Source of the DNA: Podarcis raffonei
Taxonomy: Eukaryota > Chordata > Lepidosauria > Squamata > Lacertidae
Assembly: GCF_027172205.1 (NCBI RefSeq)
Contig: NC_070614.1
Span: 37,330,001-37,394,000 of the forward strand
Reading direction: 5' to 3'
DNA length: 64,000 nucleotides
Shown here piece after piece: positions 20,666 to 32,485 of this stretch. Position numbers and translations under genes: made by a program. A model generated the notes under the pieces. The model made no database searches, had not been told where the DNA came from, and saw nothing but the letters and a program-made list of their open reading frames with translations. The stretch's first letter is position 1. Each line of letters begins with the position of its first letter.

Positions 20666-21725
20666 GTGAGAAGCATTGCGGGGGTATCTCTTTGCGTGCA
20701 CGCTCTCTCTCGGTGTGGGTGTGTGCATGGTGGGGGGGCACCAAAACACATGCAAGAAGCAAGACTAGGTGGTGGAGAGATGGAACAGTGGAGGGGATGG
20801 AGAAGCAAAGGTCCCTCCCCTCTCCCCACCACGAGCAACAGAACATGGGAAAGTTGGATTCTTTGCTGGGAACTGGATGGACAGATAGAATAGAACCAGA
20901 TATCAAGGTGCTATGAAGCAAACAAACATTTGTGGATTAGGCAGCAGTTCCTACAGAAAAAGAGAGGATCTCCTCATTTATTTCCAGGAGCTGCCAACAT
21001 CACAAAAGTGGAAATGACTATTATGGAGGAAGAAAAAGAAATGGGAAATGATTGCTAACAGAACAATGACAGTGTTATATCCTGGGATAATCATAAAGGG
21101 TATCTGGCTCCTTATAAGTCCTCCATTGCTTCAGTGACCAAAGAATTAGACTTTAACTTAGATGGATAACTAGGAAATTGTGACTCCTGGGAATTGAACC
21201 ATGTTTCAATATACCCGAATGTCATCAAAAGTGGCAGAATACTTTCTTAAGAACAAGGAAATGAGAAGACAGGAGGCCTCCCTTTTTGGCATTTACAGTT
21301 AATAATGTCTTTGGTTATGCAAATACATTGAAAAATTTTAGACAGAAAGACTAATTTCAAGAAATTAGCAACAATCAATTTAGAGACAAAGTTGATGTAA
21401 AAACCCACAAATTTCCAAAAACACAGTTAGACTACATATGTGAGGAAATGGGAGAATGGTTTGCATAGTGTAAAGGGTGGGTTTACTTTAAGTATTCTTC
21501 TAGGCATTTGTGTGGTGGCTTTCAGGCTTATTAATTCAATCTGGAACTTGATACACATTTACCTGGGAGTAATATACATTGAAGTTATGGACATGTATAG
21601 CATAAAGGGTCACATTGCCATCTAAGTCACTGCTGATGTACAACAGTGGTTGTGTTCTGCATGTTGATCTTACCTGTCTTTTAATCTTACTTTGCCCTTC
21701 CTTTAGGTGTTCCTATTGTGCAGCT

Positions 21726-22856
21726 ATGGATCTCCCCCAAAGATGTTCCTTCAGCCAACCTGCCCTCTTATTCTTTTTGTACTTCTTTGGCCTCCTGTCC
21801 CTCTCTACAATCTTGCACCTGTATGAGAAGATGCCATATCAGCAGTGGAGGATCAACTTCAAGAATTCATCTAATTTCCCAGGGATGGGAGCTCGTGCTT
21901 CCCTCACCACCACCACCACTTCTTCTCAGTCATACTATAACACCACTTCTTCCAGGTCATCTTCTAAGATCATGGATAGTGGTATATGGACAGTGAACTC
22001 CATTGGCCGTTTGGGAAACCAGATGGGGGAATATGCCACCCTCTATTCCTTAGCCAAGATGAATGGACATCAAGCCTACATCTGTCCCGCCATGCACCAG
22101 TACCTCTCACCAATATTCCGGATCACTTTGCCTGTGCTCCATGCTGAAGTGGCTAAAAAGATCCGCTGGAGGAACTTTGGTCTGCATGATTGGATGTCAG
22201 AGGATTATAAACACATCAAAGGCAAGTACGTCCGTCTGACGGGCTACCCATGTTCTTACACCTTTTATCACCATATCCGCCAAGAGATACTTCAGCAGTT
22301 CTCCTTCCATGACCACATCAAGGAAGAAGCCAATCAATATCTTCAGAAGCTAAGAGGGCAGCGCCAGGAGGTGACATATGTTGGAGTGCATGTCCGCAGA
22401 GGGGATTATGTCTATGTGATGCCCAAGATCTGGAAAGGTGTGGTGGCTGACAGAGGCTATTTGGAGAAAGCCATGAACTATTTCAGAGAGAAGTACCCCA
22501 ATCCCATCTTTGTGGTGACCAGCAATGGGATGGAGTGGTGCAAGAAAAACATCAATGCCTCCAGAGGGGATGTTTATTTTTCTGGGGATGGGCGAGAATC
22601 CTCTCCAGGGAGTGATTTTGCTCTCCTTGCTCATTGCAACCACACAATAATGACAATTGGCACTTTTGGCATCTGGGCGGGTTACCTGGCTGGTGGGGAG
22701 ACCGTCTACTTGGCCAACTACACCCTCCCAGACTCTCCCTTCCTTAAGGTCTTCAAGCCCTGGGCAGCCTTTTTGCCTGAATGGATTGGGATTCCAGCAG
22801 ACCTTTCCCCTCTGCTGCCCAAGAATTCTTCCCAAGTCCAGAAGCCAGAAGCTTGA
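21726..22856 (+). CDS. FUT1/FUT2-like: Galactoside alpha-1,2-fucosyltransferase, copy A
   Basis: A 376-residue GT11 enzyme expected to transfer fucose from GDP-fucose to galactose in alpha-1,2 linkage in the Golgi lumen, making H-type antigens. It has type II topology: a short cytosolic tail, one membrane anchor at about residues 14-33 ([19 protein letters not shown]) and a Ser/Thr-rich stem at about 60-80. The catalytic domain follows, with [11 protein letters not shown] (94-104), HVRRGDY (222-228) and GTFGIWAGY (312-320). Possible N-glycosylation sites are N47, N72, N277, N305, N331 and N367; N47 is absent from copies B and C. I chose the ATG at 21726 because an acceptor-like tract ends at 21706 and the anchor then sits near the N terminus. 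The frame stays open upstream to an ATG at 21636, so a 406-residue form cannot be excluded. Length fits the family (human FUT1 365, FUT2 343). Copy B differs at about 35 residues. FUT1 versus FUT2 orthology is undecided. Confidence 0.93.
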   Translation: MDLPQRCSFSQPALLFFLYFFGLLSLSTILHLYEKMPYQQWRINFKNSSNFPGMGARASLTTTTTSSQSYYNTTSSRSSSKIMDSGIWTVNSIGRLGNQMGEYATLYSLAKMNGHQAYICPAMHQYLSPIFRITLPVLHAEVAKKIRWRNFGLHDWMSEDYKHIKGKYVRLTGYPCSYTFYHHIRQEILQQFSFHDHIKEEANQYLQKLRGQRQEVTYVGVHVRRGDYVYVMPKIWKGVVADRGYLEKAMNYFREKYPNPIFVVTSNGMEWCKKNINASRGDVYFSGDGRESSPGSDFALLAHCNHTIMTIGTFGIWAGYLAGGETVYLANYTLPDSPFLKVFKPWAAFLPEWIGIPADLSPLLPKNSSQVQKPEA

Positions 22857-23120
22857 CCAAATAGTTGCTGATTCAGGTCAAATTAGATACTGTTGGAAGG
22901 ACTTGCCTGGGCACTGATTCCACAAAGCATGGATGTGAGAGTGGTCACCAGCACTCCTGACAGAGGGCTCAAAGACCTAGCTTGGTCAAACCCATTGATT
23001 CCACCTCTTTTAGACCTCACTTTGCAGTATGGTGAAGAGGTTGGGACATAACTGTATTCTAAGCCCTTCCACCATGAAGTACTTAGTAGCAATATGGACA
23101 CAGGCACCATGGACATAACT
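22857..23120 (+). other. FUT-A 3' flank shared with copies B and C
   Basis: Colinear with 46735-47015 and, reversed, with 27920-28185, for example 'ggaaggacttgcctgggcac' and 'ttagacctcactttgcagta'. It is probably 3' UTR plus flank that was duplicated with the gene. No unambiguous polyadenylation signal was picked. Confidence 0.7.
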
Positions 23121-23469
23121 GCACTTTGAAGAGGCTTCCTTTCATACTAAAGAACATTGGGAACTTTAGCTCTGTAAGTGGGCTTATTGAGCCCAGGAGC
23201 ATCTACTCTGACTGCCAGTGGGTCTGCAACATTTCAGGTCAGAGAAAAGTCTGCTTTAGCCCTAATCCCAGATATGTTTCAACTGGGAATGCAATGGCTT
23301 GAATGTTGGAATTTCTTCCTGCAAAATATTTGCTCTAGTATTAAGAATGATGGACAGTGATGGGGCTCTGTGGAAAAGGCAGAGTGGGAAATACAAGTGT
23401 AGCTTGCCCCCCCCATCTGAACTCTTTCCTCACCATGATACCCCAAGGTCCAGAACAGGGTAGCCAATA

Positions 23470-23580
23470 TGTTGGCTTCCAGATGTTCTCAGACTGCAAG
23501 TCCCATCATCCTTGGCCATTGGCTACGCTGGTCAGAGCTGATGGGAGTTGGAATGTTGGCAACACCTGCTCTAGACATTC
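23470..23580. repeat. Short palindromic dispersed repeat
   Basis: 'gcaagtcccatcatccttgg' pairs imperfectly with 'gctgatgggagttggaatgt'. Same family as at 2020. Confidence 0.55.
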
Positions 23581-24035
23581 CTGCATCCCACCTTCAACTG
23601 CTTTCACTATATTCGACTCACTGCCACTTGGTCCCTTAAAAAGCAGCATGTCCTTAGTTGTTAAAGGCACAGAACCACTATCCCATTTATTTATTTTTAA
23701 AGGATGTATTGTCATTCCGCACCACTCACTCTCAATCCAAATGTATATCACTATGGGCAGGTGTGTCCCCCCATCTCTCTCCTGGCAAAAATATCTTTTG
23801 ATAAATATATTTGTATTTTCCTGGAGCTGCTGCCCAGCTGACTTGGTTATGCAGGTTGCTCCTTCCCAGTGTTGTTTTGAATGCAACCGAGCCATAGTAT
23901 ATATCAATGGTTCCCAACTCTTTCAGGCCACACCTGCCCCATCACCCACCCCCTGGTTCCAGAAACTCATCCACAGTGCCCCCCTACCCTGTCCTTTAAA
24001 AAGGATGATTCAGAATAGTAGTTTGCACAACCCGC
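23581..24035. other. No gene seen
   Basis: A 259-codon frame crosses this region but is made of the palindromic repeat, unremarkable sequence and the (TTA)n tract, which it reads as poly-leucine. I do not support it as a gene. Confidence 0.5.
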
Positions 24036-24130
24036 AAAGGAATAATAATAATATATTATTATTATTATTATTATTATTGTTATTGTTATTATTATTATTA
24101 CCCTGCCCACCTTGCTGGGTTTCCCCAGGA
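24036..24130 (-). mobile_element. L2/CR1-type LINE 3' tail
   Basis: (TAA)n/(TTA)n followed by 'ccctgcccaccttgctgggt' and TTTCCCCAGG, the complement of the recurring LINE tail. Short and diverged. Confidence 0.6.
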
Positions 24131-24139
24131 AGATAACAA

Positions 24140-24680
24140 CACAATAAATCTATAAAAAAGCAGTTAATTTCACATTTAATCACAATCCAATGGAAACTAT
24201 TTAGTTTAATTAATTCAACAAAACTGGTGGATTTCGTCCGCTGAAACCAGATATTGCACGAAAAGTACTTTTATGCATTTGTATTAATGAAACAATAAGG
24301 GTGAAGGAAATTCATAGCATGATATATTTCTATATACCTACTTACAAAACATGCCCACAGAGCTGAGCCACCCATGAGGCAAGGAGAGGCGGCCATCTTG
24401 TGTGGCAGGATACACAGGGGGCAGTAGATCCGGCCTACAAGAAACGCATCACCACCTGCTGCCGTCATCACAGAGACAGGAACGGCTTCAGCACTCTCCT
24501 TGGAGGCCGGATTTGTAGCCTCCTCAGCAGCCGACCCCCATGGTGACTGTACTGCAGCCTCTCAGCAAATAGGATGTGCTGCTAGCTTCCTCCCATCCCT
24601 AGAGAGGAAACAGTTGGAGCTGTTCTCTAGGGTCTTCTGGAGTCTGCACCTCCCTGTCATGATTCAGAGTAGCCCATCCC
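24140..24680. other. No gene seen
   Basis: Overlapping small frames on both strands only. Nothing recognisable. Confidence 0.4.
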
Positions 24681-24682
24681 AA

Positions 24683-24813
24683 ACCCTCCAATTGTCCCTA
24701 TTTTCCAGGGACATCCCTAATTTAGAGAAGCCGTCCCGGTTTCTGATTTGATCCCGGAATGTCCCCCTTTTCCTTAGGATGTCCCTGTTTTCATTGGATA
24801 AATGTTGGAGGGT
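24683..24813. mobile_element. CCCTCCAA-type MITE
   Basis: A reversed copy of 18038-18170: starts ACCCTCCAATTGTCCC, contains 'tttctgatttgatcccggaa', ends ATGTTGGAGGGT. Confidence 0.7.
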
Positions 24814-24829
24814 ATCTGACCCGCCCAGA

Positions 24830-24960
24830 GCCGTTTGAAGGCAATCCTGTATAGGGAAGCGTTTTTTATGTTTAATGTTTTATTATGTTTTTACATATTT
24901 TGGAAGCTGCCCAGAGTAGCTGGGGCAACCCAGTAAGATGTGTGGGGTATAAATAATAAC
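24830..24960 (+). mobile_element. L2/CR1-type LINE 3' tail
   Basis: 'gaaggcaatcctgtataggg', then GTAGCTGGGGCAACCCAG and GGGGTATAAATAATAA. A truncated LINE end. Confidence 0.65.
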
Positions 24961-25379
24961 ATTATCATTGTGGAATGGGACAACCCTGTTTTCCTCAGAG
25001 AAATGTTGGAGGGTGTGCCACCCCCCCCCCTTGATTTTGATTTCCACTTCAACCACTGCATAAAGTTGATTCGATCCATCACTTTGTTTCTGATAATAGA
25101 TATTCACTCCTCCTTTGTTCCCAATGTAGATCTTTGATCATTCTTTTTCCCCCTGGCAGGGGAGATGCCGTTTTGTGGTTTGCCTGAAGTGTGAAAATGT
25201 CTTTGGCTGGTCTGGTAATACTGATAAAGAATGTTAATAACAAAAGCCTATTTCAGATAGCCTGAACCTGATTTTGAATTTTGGAAAGTATGTGTTTGGA
25301 ATCGTGGAGGGAAGGGAGCCTGGTCTAAAAACCAGATAATTGGACTTTACATGCAGGTCATCATCAAATCCCATGTGTG

Positions 25380-25775
25380 GCTGTCTCCAGGGACAAGCTT
25401 GCTGGAACAGGGTTTGCCGGCAGAGGGCGATCTATACTCCTGTATGACATATAGTCTCTATACACTAAGTTCTATCAGAACTATCTGTTGTACCATCCTA
25501 CTTTGTGTAATAACATTTTAGATTTGTCAAAGTGTTTTATACTATTTCATATTTCCAGGCACCCTGATGTGATGGGAACGCCCTCCCATCAGATGTCAAG
25601 GAAATAAACACCTATCTGACTTTTAGAAGACATCTGAAGGCAGCCTTGTTTAGGGAAGTTTTTAACGTTTGATGTTTTATTGTATTTTTAATATTCTGTT
25701 GTGAGTCGCCCAGAGTGGCTGGGGAAACCCAGCCAGATTTGCGAGGTATAAATAATAAATTATTTTTATTATTAT
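25380..25775 (+). repeat. Duplicated block ending in L2/CR1 LINE tail
   Basis: Reverse-complement homolog of 39530-39945 and 40885-41275: 'gcagagggcgatctatactc', 'aacgccctcccatcagatgt', and a LINE tail 'ggctggggaaacccagccag' ending in (ATT)n. It places a duplicated segment between FUT-A and FUT-B. Confidence 0.75.
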
Positions 25776-25944
25776 GTCAAGATGGATATCATTTCACTGA
25801 AAATGTAACAAAGATATGTACCCAATACCATACAATGAGCAGAGAGGAAGAGCTTTAAATTGCCTTCAGATTTTCTTGTGGCGGTGCAACAGAGACAGAG
25901 TTGGCGAAGCAGATCACTTCATATGCCAAGGTTAGCTGCAAACC

Positions 25945-26395
25945 TACTGGCTTCATTACACAGGAGCCAACTCCTAGGGGCCGTGGGGGTTTTGGCCCCC
26001 ACAATGAAATATTTGTGGGGGCTGGGCTCCCACAAAGTTTGGATTTGATATCCCGCTTTATCACTACCCTAAGGAGTCTCAAAGTGGCTAACATTCTCCT
26101 TTCCCTTCCTCCCCCACAACAAACACTCTGTGAGCTGAGTGGGGCTGAGAGACTTCAGAGAAGTGTGACTAGCCAAGGTCACCCAGCAGCTGCATGTGGA
26201 GGAGCGGGGAAGCGAACCCGGTTCACCAGATTATGAGTCCACCGCTCTTAACCGCTACACCACACTGGCTCTCAAGTTGATAGGCATTGCCATTCAAATT
26301 GAGTGTGTGCACTTCATCATGTGATCAATTGTATAGGGCAGGACTTACCTGGGCCCCCACAATATTTTATTCAAGTTGGCACCCCTGCTTCACTC
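25945..26395. mobile_element. Inverted-terminus DNA element interrupted by a SINE
   Basis: The outer parts (25945-26029 and 26279-26395) match 19365-19560 in reverse, for example 'ggagccaactcctaggggcc' and 'cacaatattttattcaagtt'. The inner 26030-26278 is an inserted SINE. Confidence 0.55.
26030..26278 (-). mobile_element. tRNA-derived SINE (GTGTAGTGGTT type)
   Basis: On the minus strand the head reads GAGAGCCAGTGTGGTGTAGC, then 'ggttcgcttccccgctcctc' (B-box region) and a 3' end near GATAAAGCGGGATATCAAAT. It sits inside the DNA element at 25945-26395, and short AAGTT copies flank it. Related to the SINE at 8110-8620. Confidence 0.75.
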
Positions 26396-26510
26396 AATTT
26401 AGGTTTCCATACAACACAACTTAAAAACAATTCAAATCTCTCTTTAGTCTTGTCAAGGTCCTGATCCGTATGATATCCAAAAATATGCCAAGGCATATTC
26501 TGAGCCCTGG

Positions 26511-26870
26511 GATGCGGGTGGCGCTGTGGGTAAAAGCCTCAGCGCCTAGGGCTTGCCGATAGAAAGGTCGGCGGTTCGAATCCCCGTGGCGGGGTGCGCT
26601 CCCGCTGCTCGGTCCCAGCGCCTGCCAACCTAGCAGTTCGAAAGCACCCCCGGGTGCAAGTAGATAAATAGGGACCGCTTACTGGCGGGAAGGTAAACGG
26701 CGTTTCCGTGTGCTGCGCTGGCTCACCAGATGCAGCTTTGTCACGCTGGCCACGTGACCCGGAAGTGTCTCCGGACAGCGCTGGCCCCCGGCCTCTTGAG
26801 TGAGATGGGCGCACAACCCCAGAGTCTGTCAAGACTGGCCCGTACGAGCAGGGGTACCTTTACCTTTACC
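26511..26870 (+). mobile_element. Sauria-type SINE
   Basis: A full-length plus-strand copy with perfect 15 bp duplications TATTCTGAGCCCTGG at 26496-26510 and 26871-26885. The perfect duplication suggests a relatively recent insertion even though the body has several substitutions. Confidence 0.92.
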
Positions 26871-26885
26871 TATTCTGAGCCCTGG

Positions 26886-27919
26886 CTGAAGATTCTGGAG
26901 TTAAAGCTGATGAAATTATTTCTATGCTCTACCCGGAACACCAAGAAGGCAACAATAATGGTGGCCTCAAGTGGGGGATCTGCTTCCGACGTGCCTTCAA
27001 GGCATAGTGCGCATGCACAGTTAGAGCACACCCCAGATTCCTCCTTTTGAATTTGGCTGCGCTGTAGCTTTACCTCTCCTGCACCTGACAGTCAAGGGGA
27101 AGACAGGTAGGCTTGGCCAGAACTGCTTCATGGGCAAAATGAGGAGGCTCAGAAATACTTGTTTTGTTAAGCTTTTAACAGATTGTCTAAAACTTCCCTG
27201 ACTCTCCCTTTTTAGGCTTAATGTTCATGGCTCTTGGAGGAAATGATTAGCTCCTTAGTACTGATCGCTTTCTTGCTACACTACTGAAGCTTTTTTTCAT
27301 ATCGGCAGGAAAGTAGGTAAAACCCACAGGAACCATGACTGGTTTTGCTGCCACCTCCACTCCTCACAGCATGACTATGCATGCCAAAAAAGAAAAGAAA
27401 AGAAAAAGCCAGTCTGCAACATGTCCAGATTCCCCCTCCCCTGATTGGCTAGGGCTTTCCAAACCTCATGCTCTTGATCCATGATGACCTACTGTCATCA
27501 TAGAGCGGTCGCATCGGATATCCCATTTTGACCCATGTCCAGTTTCCTCTGCCTATTGGTCCATGGTGGCCTACAAATATCATAGGATGCTCACATGATT
27601 CCCCAGTGTCATGGCAATCCACCAGATCAAGACTCCCAAGGCATGATATTGTGTGATGTCTTCAATCAAACTCGGAGGCGGGGGGGGGTTTAAGAATTTG
27701 GGGAAGCAATCAGATTACATAGGGGGCACTAAGAAGCAAGGCAGCAGTAGGGAGTTCTGGAAGTGGGTCTCTCTGAGCGCATTATTGACAATTGACCAGG
27801 CTAGAAACCAAAGCAAAACATCTTCCTTGCTTTGTATTGAACGTTTTCCTGCTCTTACTCCTCACAAAGCCTATAAATAGAGAGCTAATAAGGGGCGAGA
27901 TAAAGTTCTGCAATGGAAC
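26886..27919. other. No gene seen
   Basis: About 1 kb without a supported gene. A G-run lies at about 27678-27687 and an A/G-rich patch at 27388-27410. Confidence 0.45.
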
Positions 27920-28185
27920 CAGGGAGGGAATAAATGGTGCCTGTGTACATATTGCTGATAAGTGCTTGGTGGTGGAAGGGCTTAGAATATGGTTTTGACC
28001 CAGCCTCTTCACCTTACTGCAAAGTGAGGTCTAAAAGAGGTGGAATCAATGTGTTTGACCAAGCTAGGCTTTGAGTGCCCAGTCAGGAGTGCTGGTGACC
28101 ACTCTCACATACATGCTTCATGGAATCAGTGCCAAACAAGTCCTTCCAACAGTATCTAATTTGACCTGAATCAGCAGCTATCTGC
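27920..28185 (-). other. FUT-B 3' flank shared with copies A and C
   Basis: The reverse complement matches 22857-23120 and 46735-47015. It includes the continuation after the stop codon ('gctgattcaggtcaaattag' on the minus strand). Confidence 0.7.
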
Positions 28186-29316
28186 TCAAGCTTCTGGCTT
28201 CTGGACTTGGGAAGAATTCTTGGACAGCAAAGGGGAAAGGTCCGCTGGAATCCCAATCCATTCAGGCAAAAAGGCTGCTGAGGGCTTGAAGACCTTAAGG
28301 AAGGGAGAGTCTGGGAGGGTGTAGTTGGCCAAGTAGACAGTCTCCCCACCAGCCAGGTAGCCAGCCCAGATGCCAAAAGTGCCAACTGTCATTATTGTGT
28401 GGTTGCAATGAGCAAGGAGAGCAAAATCCCTCCCTGGAGAGGACTCGCGCCCATCCCCAGAAAAATACACATCCCCCCTGGAGGCATTGATGTTTTCCTT
28501 GCACCACTCCATCCCATTGCTGGTCACCACAAAGATGGGATTGGGGTACTTCTCTCTGAAATAGTTCATGGATTTCTCCAAATATCCTCTGTCAGCCACC
28601 ACACCTTTCCAGATCTTGGGCATCAAATGGACATAATCCCCTCTGCGGACATGCACACCAACGTATGTCACCTCCTGGCGCTGCCCCCGTAACTCCTGAA
28701 GATATTGATTGGCTTCTTCCTTGATGTGGTCATGGAAGGAGAACTGCTGAAGTATCTCTTGGCGGATATGGTGATAAAAGGTGTAAGAACACGGGTAGCC
28801 TGTCAGCCGGACGTACTTGCCTTTGATGTGTTTATAATCCTCTGACATCCAATCATGCAGACCAAAGTCCTTCCAGTGGATCTTTTTGTCCACTTTAGCA
28901 TTGATCACAGGCAAAGTGATCCGGAATATTGGTGAGAGGTACTGGTGCATGGCGGGACAGATGTAGGCTTGATGTCCATTCATCTTGGCTAAGGCATAGA
29001 GGGTGGCATATTCCCCCATCTGGTTTCCCAAACGGCCAACGGAGTTCACTGTCCACATACCACTATCCATTGTCTTAGAGGATGACCTGGAAGAAGTGGT
29101 GTTATAGTATGACCGAGAAGAAGTGGTGGTGGCTGTTAGGGAAACAGGAGCTCCCATCCTTGGGAAACTGGGTGCATTCTTGAAGCTGATCCTCCACTGC
29201 TGATATGGTATTTTTTCAGACAAGTACAAGAATGTAGAGAGGGACAGGAAGCCAAAGAAGTATAGGAAGAATAAGAGGACAGGTTGGCTGAAGGAACATC
29301 TTTGGGGGAGATCCAT
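28186..29316 (-). CDS. FUT1/FUT2-like: Galactoside alpha-1,2-fucosyltransferase, copy B
   Basis: A 376-residue GT11 enzyme in inverted orientation relative to copies A and C, with the same predicted role (alpha-1,2-fucosylation of galactose in the Golgi). It shows the same type II layout, anchor at about 14-33, and intact [18 protein letters not shown] and GTFGIWAGY motifs. It has the same C-terminus as A ([11 protein letters not shown]). Substitutions relative to A are concentrated in the anchor, stem and the region around residues 140-155, while the catalytic motifs are identical; about 26 differences separate it from C before the C-termini diverge. The start codon at 29316 lies 19 bases after an acceptor-like site (AG at 29337-29336). 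Its presumptive first intron has grown to about 4.9 kb because BovB and L1 elements landed there. The intact frame indicates it has not decayed despite these insertions. Confidence 0.93.
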   Translation of the reverse strand: MDLPQRCSFSQPVLLFFLYFFGFLSLSTFLYLSEKIPYQQWRISFKNAPSFPRMGAPVSLTATTTSSRSYYNTTSSRSSSKTMDSGMWTVNSVGRLGNQMGEYATLYALAKMNGHQAYICPAMHQYLSPIFRITLPVINAKVDKKIHWKDFGLHDWMSEDYKHIKGKYVRLTGYPCSYTFYHHIRQEILQQFSFHDHIKEEANQYLQELRGQRQEVTYVGVHVRRGDYVHLMPKIWKGVVADRGYLEKSMNYFREKYPNPIFVVTSNGMEWCKENINASRGDVYFSGDGRESSPGRDFALLAHCNHTIMTVGTFGIWAGYLAGGETVYLANYTLPDSPFLKVFKPSAAFLPEWIGIPADLSPLLSKNSSQVQKPEA

Positions 29317-29337
29317 AGCTGCACAATAGGAACACCT

Positions 29338-30144
29338 AAAGGAAGAGTAAAGTAAGATGAAAAGACAGGTAAGATCAACATGCAGAACACAACCACTGTT
29401 GTACATCAGCAGTGACTTAGATGGCAATGTGACCCTTTATGCTATACATGTCCATAACTTCAATGTATATTACTCCCAGGTAAATGTGTATCAAGTTCCA
29501 GATTGAATTAATAAGCCTGAAAGCTACTACACAAATGCCTAGAAAGATACTTAAAGTAAACCCACCCTTTGCACTTCGCAAATCCTTCTCCCATTTCATC
29601 ACATATGTAGTCTAACCGTGTTTTTGGAAATTTGTGCATTTTTACATCAACTCAGTCTCTAAACTCATTGTTGCTAATTTCTTGGAATTAGCATTGAAAT
29701 TAAATTTCTGCCTAAGATTTCTAATTTATTTGCATAACTAAAGACATTCTTAACTGTAAATGCCAAAAAGGGAGGCCTCCTGTCTTCTCACTTCCTTGTT
29801 CTTAAGATAGTATTCTGCCACTTTTGACCACATTCAGGTATATGGCAACACAGTTCAATTCCCAGGAGTCACAATTTGCTAGATGTCCATCTAAGTTAAA
29901 GTCCTCTTCTTTGGTCTCTGAAGCAATGGGAGATTCATAAGGAGCCAGAAACTCTTTATGATTATCCCGGGATGTAACACTGTCATTGTTCTCTGAGCGA
30001 TCATTTCCCCTGTTTCTTTTTCTTTCTCCATCATGATCATTTCTACTTCTGTGATGTTGGCAGCTCCTGGAAATAAATGAAGAGATCCTCTCTTTTTCTG
30101 TAGGAACTGCTGCCTAATCCACAAATGTTTATTTGCTTCATAGT
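29338..30144 (-). other. FUT-B upstream flank (presumptive intron)
   Basis: Colinear in reverse with 20895-21705 and 44700-45468. No insertion is visible here. It ends at the BovB target-site copy (30145-30157). Confidence 0.7.
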
Positions 30145-30166
30145 ACCTTGATATCTGTTGCCTTTG

Positions 30167-31554
30167 CCCCAAGGTGGTTGTCACCTATGGAAGCTAAGTC
30201 CCAGAAAAAGCTCAATATGGAGGCCAAATGGCCAAAATATTGGGAAATTTTGGAACAAGAAGGTGACAGATTGAAACTGCAGAGTTTTGAGAAATTAAAA
30301 GACAAAGTGCGAGATTGGCTTCATTATTATCAAATAAGAGAGGCCTACAATTTGGATAAAAAAATTGGCTTCCAGGTGGAGAAATCAAAATTGGAAACAG
30401 AACTGTTAGAACCAAAAACTAAGATTTTGTCAAAGATGTATAACTTGCTGTTGAAATGGAATACACAGGATGAAACGGTTAAATCAGCAACGATTAAATG
30501 GGCGCAGGATATAGGTCATAACATTATGTTTGCTGACTGGGAGCAGTTGTGGACCACCGGAATGAAGTTTACGGCATGTATTGCCTTAAAACAGAATATT
30601 ATGAAAATGATTTATAGGTGGTACATGACCCCAGTTAAGCTTGCAAAAATTTATCACCTGCCTGACAATAAGTGCTGGAAATGTAAAGAAGCTGAGGGAA
30701 CATTCTTTCACCTTTGGTGGACATGCCCAAGGGTCAAGGCTTACTGGGAAATGATATATAATGAACTGAAGAAGGTATTTAAACTTACCTTTCCTAAGAA
30801 ACCAGAGGCCTTTCTTTTGGTCATAGTTGGCCAACGGGTGCCAAAGAAAGATAGAACATTTTTTATGTATGCAACAACAGCAGCAAGAATACTTCTTGCC
30901 AAGTATTGGAAGACACAAGATCTATCCACCGTGGAGGAATGGCAGACGCAAGTGATTGACTACATGGAGATGGCTGAAATGACTGGCAGAATTCGTGACC
31001 AGGGAGAAGAACTGATCGAACAGGACTGGAAAAAGTTTAAGGACTATTTACAAAAATACTGCAAAATGTTTGAGTGTTAATATGATGTGGGAAGTGAAGG
31101 TAACAGGGTTTGTGTGATTTGGTTAAATGTGAATGAAAAGAAGAATGTTAAAAAGGACAAGGGGTTATGAACAGAACATTATTATGTCATAGTATATAAG
31201 ATGAGGTATGGGCTAAAACAATGAAAAATTGGGACATAATATTTAGAAGAATATAAAATTAAGTATGGTTTAAATAAGGTTTTGAACTTGCTGAATTTGA
31301 TTGGAACAAAGAGGAACACAAAAAAGGGGGATGTGAGGAGGTTAAGACAGAGGGGTATGGAATTTTATAAATCTAAGAAAATGGATTTTTCTTTTTTCTT
31401 TTTTCCTATTTTTCTTTTTTTTGCTATATATTTTTGTTTTTTTGTTGTTGTTTGTGTTTTCTATGTGAGCTTCATTTATGGTAATGATACATTTGAAATG
31501 ATGAATCTTTTGATTTGTAAAACCTTAATAAACATTTATTAAAAAAATAAAAAA
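30167..31554 (+). mobile_element. L1 LINE 3' fragment nested in BovB
   Basis: A 5'-truncated L1. About 300 codons of ORF2 C-terminus (to the stop at 31078-31080) include the CWKCKEAEGTFFHLWW zinc-knuckle-like region, and the last residues are KKFKDYLQKYCKMFEC. A T-rich 3' UTR follows, with AATAAA near 31527 and a terminal A-rich run. Perfect 17 bp duplications GATATCTGTTGCCTTTG lie at 30150-30166 and 31555-31571. The open frame suggests a recent insertion. Confidence 0.9.
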
Positions 31555-31747
31555 GATATCTGTTGCCTTTGTCCATGGAGTTTTCTTGGCAGGGATACTG
31601 GAGTGGCTTGCCGGTTCCTGCTCCAGGTGGATCACGTTTGGTCAAAACTCTCCACTATGACCTGTCCATCTTGGGTGGCCCTGCACGGCATAGCTCATAG
31701 CTTCTCTGAGTTATTCAAGCCCCTTCACCACGGCAAGGCAGTGATCC

Positions 31748-32485
31748 ATGAAGGGGATCTATGAAGACTTACAACACTTTATAGAAATGACACCAAAGAA
31801 GGATGTTCTTCTCATTATAGGGGATTGGAATGCTAAAGTAGGGAGTCAAGAGATAAAAGGAACAACTGGCAAGTTTGGCCTTGGAGTTCAAAATGAAGCA
31901 GGGCAAAGGCTAATAGAGTTCTGCCAAGAGAACAAACTGGTCATCACAAACACTCTTTTCCAACAACACAAGAGACGACTCTACACATGGACATCACCAG
32001 ATGGGCAGCATCAAAATCAGATTGATTATATTTTCTGGAGAAGCTCTATACAGTCAGCAAAAACAAGACCTGGAACTGACTGTGGCTCAGATCATCAGCT
32101 TCTTATAGCAAAATTCAAGCTTAAACTGAAGAAAGTAGGAAAAACCACTGGGCTGGTAAGATACAATCTAAGTCAAATCCCTTATGAGTACACAGTGGAA
32201 GTGAGGAACAGGTTTAAGGATTTAGATTTGGTGGACAGAGTGCCTGAAGAACTATGGATGGAGGCTCGTAACATTATACAGGAAGCAGCAACTAAAACCA
32301 TCCTAATGAAAAGGAAATGCAAGAAAGCAAAGTGGCTGTCCAATGAGGCCTTACAAATAGCGGGGGAGAGAAGGCAGGCAAAATGGAAAGGACCTAACAG
32401 AAGCAGAAGACATCAAGAAGAGATGGCAAAAATACACAGAGGAATTATACCAGAAAGATATGGATGTCTCGTACACCCCAGGTAG
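31748..32485 (+). pseudogene. BovB endonuclease part
   Basis: Begins in the middle of the apurinic-like endonuclease: KKDVLLIIGDWNAKVGS, later TWTSPDGQHQNQIDYIFW and GSDHQLLIAKF. The N-terminal half of the domain is missing, so it could not cut DNA. The frame changes near 32460-32485 before the reverse transcriptase. Confidence 0.85.

Noticed and set aside
21636-21725. Upstream extension of the FUT-A frame (and equivalents in B and C) as true N-terminus
   Set aside because: The frame is open for 30 more codons from an ATG at 21636, but it crosses an acceptor-like polypyrimidine-AG site and would bury the membrane anchor about 43 residues in. The shorter start fits GT11 enzymes better. Not fully excluded.
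23357-24136. 259-codon open frame as a gene
   Set aside because: It runs through a palindromic repeat and a (TTA)n tract that gives poly-leucine. No domain, and repeats explain its length.
30167-31080. ~300-codon frame as a host gene
   Set aside because: C-terminal part of L1 ORF2 with 3' UTR, A-rich tail and target-site duplications.
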